From Locusta migratoria (Eukaryota; Arthropoda; Insecta; Orthoptera; Acrididae), in contig CM048744.1 of NCBI GenBank assembly GCA_026315105.1, positions 350,261,668-350,325,667 of the forward strand: a stretch of 64,000 nucleotides of DNA, written 5' to 3'. Both the position numbers and the translations under genes were made by a program. The notes under the pieces were generated by a model. That model ran no database searches. It saw only the letters and a list, made by a program, of their open reading frames with translations, and had not been told where the DNA came from. Shown here piece after piece: positions 56,440 to 64,000 of the stretch; the stretch's first letter is position 1, and every line of letters starts with the position of its first letter.

Positions 56440-56860
56440 TTGTCATGATTTTTGATTTATTAAAGGAAGACATAGAGGCAGTTCAGAGGCGAGCAGCTAG
56501 GTTTGTTACTGGTAGGTTCGACCAATGCGAGAGTGTCACGGAAATGCTCCGGCAACTCAATTGGGGATCGCTGGAAGTTAGACGACGTTCTTTTCGTGAA
56601 TTTCTATTGAGGAAATTTAGAGGGCCGGAATTTGAAGCTGAGTGTAGTACGTTCTTGCTGCCGTCTACTTACATTTCGCGTAAAGATCACAAAGACAAGA
56701 TAAATTAGGGCTCGTACGGAGGCAAATAGGCACTTTTTTCCCTCGTTCTATTTGGGAGTAGAATAGGAAAGGAAATGCCTAGTAGTGGTACAGTGTACCC
56801 TCCGCCACGCACCTTACGGTGAATTGCGGAGTATGTATGTAGATGTAGATTTCAAATTCT
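56440..56860 (+). mobile_element. CR1-like LINE, 3' fragment
   Basis: KEDIEAVQRRAARFVTGRFD, SVTEMLRQLNWGSLEVRR and LPSTYISRKDHKDK, then a 3' UTR ending accctccgccacgcacctta and tgtatgtagatgtagat. This terminus matches the sub-family at 44857-47190 rather than that at 51545-52800. Confidence 0.85.
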
Positions 56861-56864
56861 CAAA

Positions 56865-57290
56865 GCTTCCCGATAGTTGTAATGTAGCTGTTCAGGGTAC
56901 AACCTCCAGAAAGTCAAAGGCAATGATTTTCTTGTCATCCCAAAAATGCTGTCTCGATGAGCTTCTTTACTGATTGATGGCTTTTGAATTTATGTCTCGT
57001 CGGATTCCTTACCACTCCTTAAACTTTGTTTCCTAATCATAAGCATATACCCATGTTTCACCCCCCCCCCCCCCCCCGTGACCAGATCGGAAAGAAATGT
57101 CTTAGTCAGCTTCTAATGCTTCAAGCATCTTAAAGCAGACTTCCACCTTCCTGTCCTTCAAATCACGTATCAGCGACCTCGGTACCCAATTCGCACACTG
57201 TTTTGATACCCTTTCACCGTCTTATTCACGTCATGGTGGCCAGTGTCTAGCTGTGCAGCAAGTTCAAGAGCTGTATTTAGTCTGTCCACA
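56865..57290 (-). pseudogene. mariner-like transposase remnant
   Basis: Minus-strand reading (several frames) gives a WVP..L..L.DRK-like stretch, then after a poly-C run (57061-57077) GETWVYAYD-ETKFKEW, then QHFWDDKKIIAFDFLEVVP. This corresponds to mariner GDETWV (with the second Asp replaced by the damage near the poly-C) and the following VFWD...DFLP region. It is unrelated to the deletion derivative at 49183. Confidence 0.68.
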
Positions 57291-57304
57291 ACTTCATCTA
57301 TATA

Positions 57305-59165
57305 ACTCTGTCACATTGAAGTGCGCTGCAGAGGGTTCATCGAACGGCTGTTAAGATATTTACAATTCCATACTCCAATCGCTCGTGGGAATAAGGGACG
57401 GCTAATTCTTTCCGTTTCCGGTTTTCTCTTACTTTAGTATATCGATCGTTTCTTTATGTAGGTGCGTGCTAACAAGATATGCTCGCATTCAGAAGAGAAA
57501 GGTGGTGAAACAAATTTCGCAAATACATTTCATCGCAACGAATAACGCCTTTCTTTTAATGATTTCCACCACACCTCGTGCATCATTTACGTGACACTCT
57601 CTACCCCTATACTGCGATAATACAAAACGAGCTGCCCTTCTCTGGAATTTCTCTAAATCATGTCTGTCCCACCTTGTGTGGCCCCAGAATGCGCAGCAAT
57701 ATTTCGAAATAGTGTAGGCAGTTTCTTTAGTAGAACTGTTACCTCTTACTAAGTGTTCTACCAATGAAACGTAGCCTTTGGTTCGCTTTCCCTACGATAT
57801 TTTCTGTGTGTTCTTTACAATTTGAGATGTTAGTAATTGTTACTCTTAAGTATTTCGTTAAATTTCCAGCCTGTAGTTTTGACTGATTTATCGTGAAAAT
57901 GAAATTCAACGGTTTTGTTTTAGTGGTCATATGGATACACGCAGACTTCTCTAACTTAAAAAAAATATATATATATATTCGCGTTTTATAAATTGTACAA
58001 ACACAGGGGGAAAAAAAGAGTTACAAATTCCTATGTTACTAGGTGTTTTTAAAGCACATAGGCAACATACATAAACTTGTTAGATAATTTTCGAAGTTGG
58101 ATAGTTTGAACGAATTTTTGTTTATTATGGTTCTCCATACCTGTTTTAGTTAATGTGATTCCCCCTCCCCCCTTCCAAAACTGGCTCTTTATGTGGAAAA
58201 ATAAAACATCAAAATCCGCGAAATTATTACACCGCCGTTTTTCTCTAAACACAAGCAAACACAAGTTCACAATGCAACCAACCTTGAAACAACAAACATC
58301 ACAGACACTTTCTACAAACTCTGCTGCATCGGTTAAACACATAATTAGTTCACAAAATTCCCAGTAGACGCGGATAAAACAAAATTACAATCGATATTGG
58401 AAATATGCAACACCATGCATTTAAGGGTTATGATTAGGTTGCCATGTTTTGTACCATGCAGATACCTAAATCATGTTTCAGTTGCTTTTGATCTTCTGGT
58501 GACTTGACTAACCGATAAATGGCAATATGCGCAAACAGTCTATAGAGCTACTCATATTGTCTCCTTATAACACTTCCTCTGTTCTACTCGCTGACTTACC
58601 GTCAATTACAATGTACTGTATCCTTTCTGGCAGGAAATCACCAATCCAATCGCACAACTGTGGCGATGTTCCATAAGCACGCAGTTTGATTAGTAGACTC
58701 TTGTGAGGTACAGTGTCAAAAGCTTTCTGGTAATCTAGAAACACGGAATCTATTTAAATCCATTATCGATAGCGCTCATATCATCATATGAGTAACTAGC
58801 TGTGTTTCACAAGAACGATACTTTCTGAATCCGGGTTTACAGTGGGTCAATAGGTCGTTCTCTTCGAGGTAGTTCATAATATTTGAGGAAAGCATATGTT
58901 CTAAAATCTTTCTGAAAACCGACGTCGGGATATAGGCCTGTAATTTTGGGTATCGCTCCTATTGCCTTTTTTGAATATTGGAATAATCTGTGGAACTTTC
59001 CAGTCTTTGGGTACGGATGTTTCACTGACCGAACGATTGTATATGATAACTAGGTATGGGGCTAGTGCACTAGCGTACTCTGAAAGCAACCTAATTGGTA
59101 TACAATCGGGGCCGGGAGACTTACTTTAAAGTGATTCAAGTCGCTTTAATTCTCCGGGGATATCT
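57305..59165 (-). mobile_element. CR1-like LINE, minus strand, split by a 0.5-kb insertion
   Basis: Minus strand: SEYASALAPYLVIIYNRSVSETSVPKDWKVPQIIPIFKKG (59089-58901), the RT middle (58900-58440), then MTTKTKPLNFIFTINQSKLQ..STKYL-like residues (57930-57739) and the QRRAARFVLSQYRG tail (57690-57580). Sequence from 57945 to 58437 does not belong to the LINE. It ends within the 3' UTR (ctctgcagcgcacttcaatgtg). Confidence 0.82.
57945..58437. other. Insertion of unknown type in the CR1-like LINE
   Basis: About 490 bp between LINE parts, including a short (AT)n at about 57965, a poly-C/T stretch at 58160-58175 and overlapping frames of 70 and 97 codons with no recognised family. Borders approximate; target repeat not resolved. 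Confidence 0.45.
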
Positions 59166-59472
59166 ATCTATGTCTATAAATGTGAATGTCTGTTCGGTGT
59201 ACGCTTATCACGTCCGAACGACAAGACGCAGAGACTTAAATATTTGTACAGTTATTAATTTATACATGAGGAAGGTTTTAGGCACGGTTTGATAGCGATC
59301 TGATAGATATTTAGTAATTTGAAGAATATAACGCGAAATGCGGAACAATAATTACTCTTTGAAAATTATATTTACTCTTTCAAAATGGTTTTATTGGTTC
59401 CATTGTTGCTTGAGGGTTGATAATGATAAAAGGGTGGAGTATATTGGGATGGAAAGTTATCGGTGTATATAA

Positions 59473-59475
<3 letters not shown>
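59166..59475. other. Non-coding
   Basis: Contains tatctatctatgtctataaatgtgaatgtctgttcggtgtac. Such sequence is often found at ends of dispersed repeats, but no element was assigned. Confidence 0.35.

Positions 59476-59532
<57 letters not shown>
59476..59532. repeat. (CT)n microsatellite
   Basis: About 28 CT units directly preceding the GC-rich 5' UTR of the last LINE. Confidence 0.95.
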
Positions 59533-59535
<3 letters not shown>

Positions 59536-60159
59536 CAGGGGGCCCACAGTTCTTTTGTGGGTACGTGTGTGGCGCGCACGGGGCCCCGAGCCGGAGCAGC
59601 CTTTCTTCTGCCCCAGGCTGCTTCACTTTCCCTCCCGGTTTATGCCTTCGCCCGGAGACGGGCATATTTCGTGAGATACGGTGGTTCTTGTTGTGCTTTT
59701 TCTTCCTTCGTTCCTTCCTTTCTTACCTTTCGTTTTCTGTCTTTCTCTCCTTGAACTCTCCTAGCCTTCTTCTCCTCATTAGTCTCCGCCTCGGCGTTTG
59801 AGACACTTCTTTCCTTCTTTCTCTTCCTTTCCTATCCTCTTCTTCTTTCCTCCCTGTGCGTGTCTGAAGGCCGACCCACGCATTATCGTGCGTAGCAGGT
59901 GACGGGGTAACGCGTAATTCCCCGCCCCGGGTAGACATGTAAGGCACGTACGTACCCCCTGGTAAAGGCCAGGCCCAGGGAGGGGTGATTACCCGAGCTG
60001 GTACCTTCCGAACGTGCCGATTGGTCCCTCCGTCAGTTCTCGGGAGGTGTGACCTGAGGTGTGAACAATCACCTAAGGCGGGTAAGCCCTCGGAGAGGGC
60101 CCCCACTAGGAAGGAGCGCGCCATCGGAGACGCCGGTAATCACGGGGGACACTTCTGCG

Positions 60160-61554
60160 ATGACTTCCTCCTTATCTTCTTTCATGACGTTGACCCACAA
60201 ACGTAAGTTAGACTCGCCTCAGCCTAAAAAGACTCTGCCTAATGTTCCTAAATATCTGGTTGTCTCTCGCACCGACGGAAAGGATTTCAATTCTGTCAAT
60301 CCTTTCGTTATACAGAAAGGTGTAGATGCAATTGCTGGCCCTGTTAAAACCTGTTCACGTCAGCGCAATGGCACATTGTTGCTGGAAGTGGAAAGTGCCT
60401 TCCAAGCCCAAAAACTGATACGTACTACGTTGTTGCACACTTTTCCAGTTAAGGTCGAAGCGCACCGCACACTCAACTCGTCACGGGGGGTAGTCTTCAC
60501 GAGATCCCTTGATGGGTTGTCTGATGAAGACATCCAATCGTATATGTCCGATCAGGGTGTGACAGCCGTCCACAGGGTGATGAAAAAGGTCGATAACCAA
60601 TTGACACCGACTCGTACTGTGTTTTTGACGTTCGACAGAGTTGACCTCCCGTCGAAGGTCAAAGCAGGGTATGAAGTCATCTCCGTCCGACCTTATGTGC
60701 CTAACCCAACGCGCTGTTTTCAATGCCACAGGTACAACCATACCCGTGAACATTGCCCAAATGCAGCAAAGTGTGTCACTTGTGGTAGGGACGCCCATGA
60801 GGGGGATTGCCCACCTCCGTCCCCTCACTGCCTAAACTGCAACGGTGACCATGCGGCTTCCTCTCGCGACTGCCCTGTATACAAGGATGAGAAGGTAATC
60901 CAGCAAATTCGGGTTACGGAGAAGGTATCAACATCTGCCGCTCGAAAGTTGTTGGCGAGTCGAAAGCCCACTGTCCTCCCAGCGGGTACATACAGTAAGG
61001 TACTCACCTCAACTCGACCTACCAAGGATTCCAGTACCCAGACATGTGACTTGACTTTCGCTGACACAGTTGTGCGATCTGCCAGCCCGAAGATTGCCCG
61101 TTCCACGTCCCCGCTTCCTCCTGCTGCTTCTAGGGTACAGTCTTCGTCCAACTCTAGTAAACCGCGGGCACCTAAACAAGATGCCCGGACCTTGAAAAAG
61201 GAACCCGTCCGTGAGGATTTTCTGCGTTCTCAGGCTTCCCAACCGTCAACTGCCTCTTCCCGCCGTCACTCTTCCAGAAGAGCTGACAAGAAAAAGAGTT
61301 CCTCTCCTTCCCCGCCGAGGCGTGACCCATCTGTCGCGCCGTCCAACAGTTGCCGGCCTCGGCCGTCTTCTGTTTCACCGGGACGCTCCGTTTGCCGGGC
61401 GCCCGGCCCTTTACCGGCGGTGGAAACTGCCCCTCCTGATCAACTCAGGGAGGTGGCAGGCGCGTCGGGCGAACCAATGGAACATGACACTTTGCCCCCA
61501 GACAGCGATAGCAGTGCTCCCTCGACATCCGGTCCTCAGCGGCCGTCGAGGTGA
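60160..61554 (+). CDS. LINE ORF1, gag-like nucleic-acid chaperone with three CCHC knuckles
   Basis: 464 residues. ORF1 proteins of this type bind the element RNA to form the retrotransposition particle. An N-terminal RRM-like region (about 40-180) precedes three zinc knuckles: C186-X2-C189-X4-H194-X4-C199, C205-X2-C208-X4-H213-X3-C217 and C224-X2-C227-X3-H231-X6-C238. The C-terminal half is Ser/Pro/Arg-rich and probably disordered. The frame is open further upstream without an ATG (to 60061), so ATG 60160 (gcgATGa) is chosen. A second Met 11 codons later (MTLTHKRK) is an alternative. Confidence 0.87.
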   Translation: MTSSLSSFMTLTHKRKLDSPQPKKTLPNVPKYLVVSRTDGKDFNSVNPFVIQKGVDAIAGPVKTCSRQRNGTLLLEVESAFQAQKLIRTTLLHTFPVKVEAHRTLNSSRGVVFTRSLDGLSDEDIQSYMSDQGVTAVHRVMKKVDNQLTPTRTVFLTFDRVDLPSKVKAGYEVISVRPYVPNPTRCFQCHRYNHTREHCPNAAKCVTCGRDAHEGDCPPPSPHCLNCNGDHAASSRDCPVYKDEKVIQQIRVTEKVSTSAARKLLASRKPTVLPAGTYSKVLTSTRPTKDSSTQTCDLTFADTVVRSASPKIARSTSPLPPAASRVQSSSNSSKPRAPKQDARTLKKEPVREDFLRSQASQPSTASSRRHSSRRADKKKSSSPSPPRRDPSVAPSNSCRPRPSSVSPGRSVCRAPGPLPAVETAPPDQLREVAGASGEPMEHDTLPPDSDSSAPSTSGPQRPSR

Positions 61555-61603
61555 CCCCGCTCGCTACTTGGTTTTTATCCTTATTTCTTCTCTCATTTTT
61601 ATC

Positions 61604-64000
61604 ATGGCGCTCCTTCAATGGAACATTCGCGGCTTTCGTTCTAATCGGGAGGAGTTAAAACTACTCCTTCGATTGCACTGCCCGCTTCTAGTCTGCCTCC
61701 AGGAAACTAAGTTGCGTCCACGTGATCGTGCAGACTTTCCACACTACACCTCTGTGCGGTTCGACCTGCCACCCGTGGAAGGTGTCCCAGCCCATGGAGG
61801 GGTTCTGATGCTCCTTCGAGACGACGTCTATTTCCATCCCATTTCCTTGCACACTCACCTACAGGCAGTTGCCGTCCGCATCACCTTATCCACCTTTACC
61901 TTCTCCCTCTGTAATATATATTCGCCATCGTCATCTGCCCTTACTAGGGCAGATGTGCTAAACCTTGTTGACCAGCTCCCTTCACCTTTCGTGTTGGTAG
62001 GCGACTTTAATGCCCACCACCCCCTATGGGGCTCTCCGGCATCTTGTCCGAGAGGCTCCCTTTTGGTGGACCTTCTCCAACACCTCGATCTTGTCTGCCT
62101 CAACACCGGTGCACCGACCTTCCTTTCTGACACAACACACACTTATTCCCATATAGACCTCGCAATATGCACTCCTCAGGTTGCCGGTCAGTTTGAGTGG
62201 TATGCACTTTCTGACACGTACTCGAGTGACCATTTCCCTTGTATCATCCACTTCCTACATCATTCCCCATCTCCACGTCCCACCAGTTGGAACATTTCTA
62301 AAGCCAACTGGGGGCTTTATTCTTCCATGGCTGTTTTTCACAATCAGAATTTTCCCAACTGTGACAGTCAGGTCGAATACCTCACAGAGGTTATCCTCAC
62401 TGCTGCTGAACGTTCCATACCTCGTACATCCTCTTCTCCACGTCGTGTCCAGGTCCCTTGGTGGACTGCAGCCTGCCGCGACGCGCTTCGAGTCCGGCGC
62501 CGTGCTTTACGCACCTTCCGCCGCCACCCAACTTTGGAGAATTGCATCAATTACAAACGTATGAGAGCGCAGTGCCGTCGTATCATAAACGACAGCAAGA
62601 AAGCTTGCTGGACAGATTTTACTAGTTCTTTTAACCGTTTTACTCCCTCCACGGTTGTCTGGGGTGGCCTACGCCGTTTGTCCGGCATCAAGGTCCACTC
62701 CCCGATTCCTGGCCTGACCGTGGAGAACGCGGTCCTCGTGGACCCAGCTGATGTTTCAAACGCATTGGGTCGTTTCTTTGCGGAGGTTTCGAGCTCTGCC
62801 CATTACCACCCTGCCTTTCTCCCTCGCAAACAGGTAGAGGAGGCACGGCCGCCTTCTTTCCGCTCTTTTAATCGGGAAAATTATAACGTCGCCTTCACCA
62901 TGCAGGAGCTAGATCGTGCTCTCGCCCTGTCCCGGTCTTCTGCTCCCGGGCCCGATTCCATTCACATTGAAATGCTGAAGAACCTCTCTCCAGCGGGCAA
63001 GTGCTTTCTTCTTAGTACCTACAATCGCATATGGACTGAAGGTCATGTTCCCACAAGTTGGCGTGAAGCCATTGTTGTCCCCATCCCCAAACCAGGGAAG
63101 GACAAACACCTTCCTTCCAGTTATCGTCCTATTTCTCTGACGAGCTGCGTCTGTAAGGTGATGGAACGCATGGTTAACGCTCGGTTGGTCTGGCTCCTCG
63201 AATCTCGCCGCCTCCTGACTAATATCCAATGCGGTTTTCGTCGACACCGCTCTGCTGCTGACCACCTCGTTACGTTGTCGACCTTCATTATGAACAACTT
63301 TCTGAAGAAGCGTCAAACAGTAGCCGTGTTCTTCGACTTGGAGAAGGCATACGATACCTGTTGGAGAGCGGGCATTCTCCGCACATTGCACACATGGGGC
63401 CTTCGGGGCCGCCTTCCTCTTTTCATTCAAGCGTTTTTGGCGGATCGCAAGTTCCGGGTGCGGGTGGGCTCTGTTTTGTCAGATACCTTTTGCCAGGACA
63501 ATGGGGTACCACAGGGCTCCGTCTTGAGTGTGGCGCTCTTTGCCATTGCAATCAATCCGATCGTGGACTGCCTTTCAGCCGACGTCTCCGGATCTCTTTT
63601 TGTTGACGATTTCGCAATTTATTGTAGCGCCCAGCGGACGTGTCTCTTGGAGCGTTCTCTCCAACGCTGTCTTGACCGTCTGTATTCCTGGAGCATCGCA
63701 AACGGCTTCCGATTCTCCACTGAGAAAACTGTGTGTATCAATTTCTGGAGATACAAGGAATTTCTTCCACCTTCTCTACGTCTCGGCCCGGTTGCTCTCC
63801 CTTTCGTGGAGACTACAAAATTCTTGGGACTCATGTTGGATCGTAAACTTTGCTGGTCCACGCACGTGTCCTACCTGGCTGCCCGTTGTGCCCGATCCCT
63901 TAACGTTCTTCGTGTCCTCAGTGGCACGTCATGGGGAGCGGATCGTACCGTCCTGCTTCACCTTTACCAGGCCATTGTTCAGTCGAAGCTCGACTATGGA
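61604..64000 (+). CDS. LINE ORF2, endonuclease and reverse transcriptase (3' end cut by the window)
   Basis: 799 codons without a stop, starting ATG 61604 and running off the window. The endonuclease has WNIRG (6-10), QET (33-35), GDFN (133-136), HIDLAI (183-188) and SDH (208-210). The RT has PGPDSIHIEML, YRPISLT, FFDLEKAYD (about 576-584, first catalytic Asp 578), NGVPQGSVLS and the catalytic box FVDD (666-669; FADD is commoner but FVDD occurs in this group). Then CWSTHVSYLAARC and the thumb. ORF2 nicks DNA and copies the element RNA by target-primed reverse transcription. No inactivating change is visible. Confidence 0.9.
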   Translation, partial: MALLQWNIRGFRSNREELKLLLRLHCPLLVCLQETKLRPRDRADFPHYTSVRFDLPPVEGVPAHGGVLMLLRDDVYFHPISLHTHLQAVAVRITLSTFTFSLCNIYSPSSSALTRADVLNLVDQLPSPFVLVGDFNAHHPLWGSPASCPRGSLLVDLLQHLDLVCLNTGAPTFLSDTTHTYSHIDLAICTPQVAGQFEWYALSDTYSSDHFPCIIHFLHHSPSPRPTSWNISKANWGLYSSMAVFHNQNFPNCDSQVEYLTEVILTAAERSIPRTSSSPRRVQVPWWTAACRDALRVRRRALRTFRRHPTLENCINYKRMRAQCRRIINDSKKACWTDFTSSFNRFTPSTVVWGGLRRLSGIKVHSPIPGLTVENAVLVDPADVSNALGRFFAEVSSSAHYHPAFLPRKQVEEARPPSFRSFNRENYNVAFTMQELDRALALSRSSAPGPDSIHIEMLKNLSPAGKCFLLSTYNRIWTEGHVPTSWREAIVVPIPKPGKDKHLPSSYRPISLTSCVCKVMERMVNARLVWLLESRRLLTNIQCGFRRHRSAADHLVTLSTFIMNNFLKKRQTVAVFFDLEKAYDTCWRAGILRTLHTWGLRGRLPLFIQAFLADRKFRVRVGSVLSDTFCQDNGVPQGSVLSVALFAIAINPIVDCLSADVSGSLFVDDFAIYCSAQRTCLLERSLQRCLDRLYSWSIANGFRFSTEKTVCINFWRYKEFLPPSLRLGPVALPFVETTKFLGLMLDRKLCWSTHVSYLAARCARSLNVLRVLSGTSWGADRTVLLHLYQAIVQSKLDYG

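Larger units (their letters stand above)
59534..64000 (+). mobile_element. Jockey/I-group non-LTR retrotransposon, apparently intact, 3' end outside the window
   Basis: A GC-rich 5' UTR of about 625 bp, ORF1 (60160-61554), a 49-bp spacer and ORF2 (61604 onward, open to the window edge). Both frames are free of stops and frameshifts, unlike every other LINE here. GC content and codon use (C/G-ending) contrast with the AT-rich surroundings. The 5' border is estimated from the end of the (CT)n tract. Jockey and I groups both fit; the RNase H region that would help to decide lies beyond the window. Confidence 0.85.

Overview
The window reads as a piece of a large, repeat-rich arthropod nuclear genome. 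It has no operons, is full of non-LTR retrotransposons, tRNA-derived SINEs and microsatellites, and carries one recognisable host exon with a eukaryotic splice donor. The SINE and LINE types and the huge intron fit an orthopteran insect (locust or grasshopper). That taxon is an inference; the sequence does not prove it.

Host gene: a GC- and CpG-rich block at about 17.74-18.43 kb contains the 5' end of CAD (carbamoyl-phosphate synthetase 2 / aspartate transcarbamylase / dihydroorotase, Drosophila rudimentary) on the + strand. The first coding exon is 18238-18343 and ends in a phase-1 GTAAGT donor. No second exon was found, so everything from 18344 to the end appears to be intron 1 (at least 45.6 kb), filled with mobile DNA. 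No other host coding exon was recognised.

Layout. 0-11.2 kb: three copies of one RTE-clade LINE (1-3430 +, 6531-7676 +, 8036-11170 -), two foldback repeats and three SINEs. 11.2-17.7 kb: SINEs, a relic of another RTE family and a 1.4 kb TIR transposon. 17.7-18.4 kb: CAD promoter and exon 1. 18.9-31 kb: SINEs, LINE fragments, hammerhead-bearing foldbacks, a hAT element with an 8-bp target duplication and a second RTE family. 31.6-31.9 kb: an isolated CpG-rich block with NRF1-like and CRE-like sites. 32.2-39.8 kb: a nested stack in which a CR1-like LINE was split by an unclassified repeat, split by a Gypsy-type LTR element, split by an RTE copy carrying a captured inverted LTR piece. 40.8-44.4 kb: Tc1 relics, a foldback SINE dimer, an unclassified TIR element with a protein relic and a piggyBac-like element. 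44.8-59.2 kb: more CR1-like and RTE LINEs, a mariner deletion derivative, a near-perfect 277-bp palindrome and SINE-in-SINE nesting. 59.5-64.0 kb: a Jockey/I-group LINE with an intact ORF1 and an ORF2 still open at the window edge.

The most unusual theme is the recurrence, at least eight times, of hammerhead-ribozyme-like cores, often as mirror-image pairs in foldback elements. This matches ribozymes known from Penelope-like elements and retrozymes, but no matching reverse transcriptase is present here.
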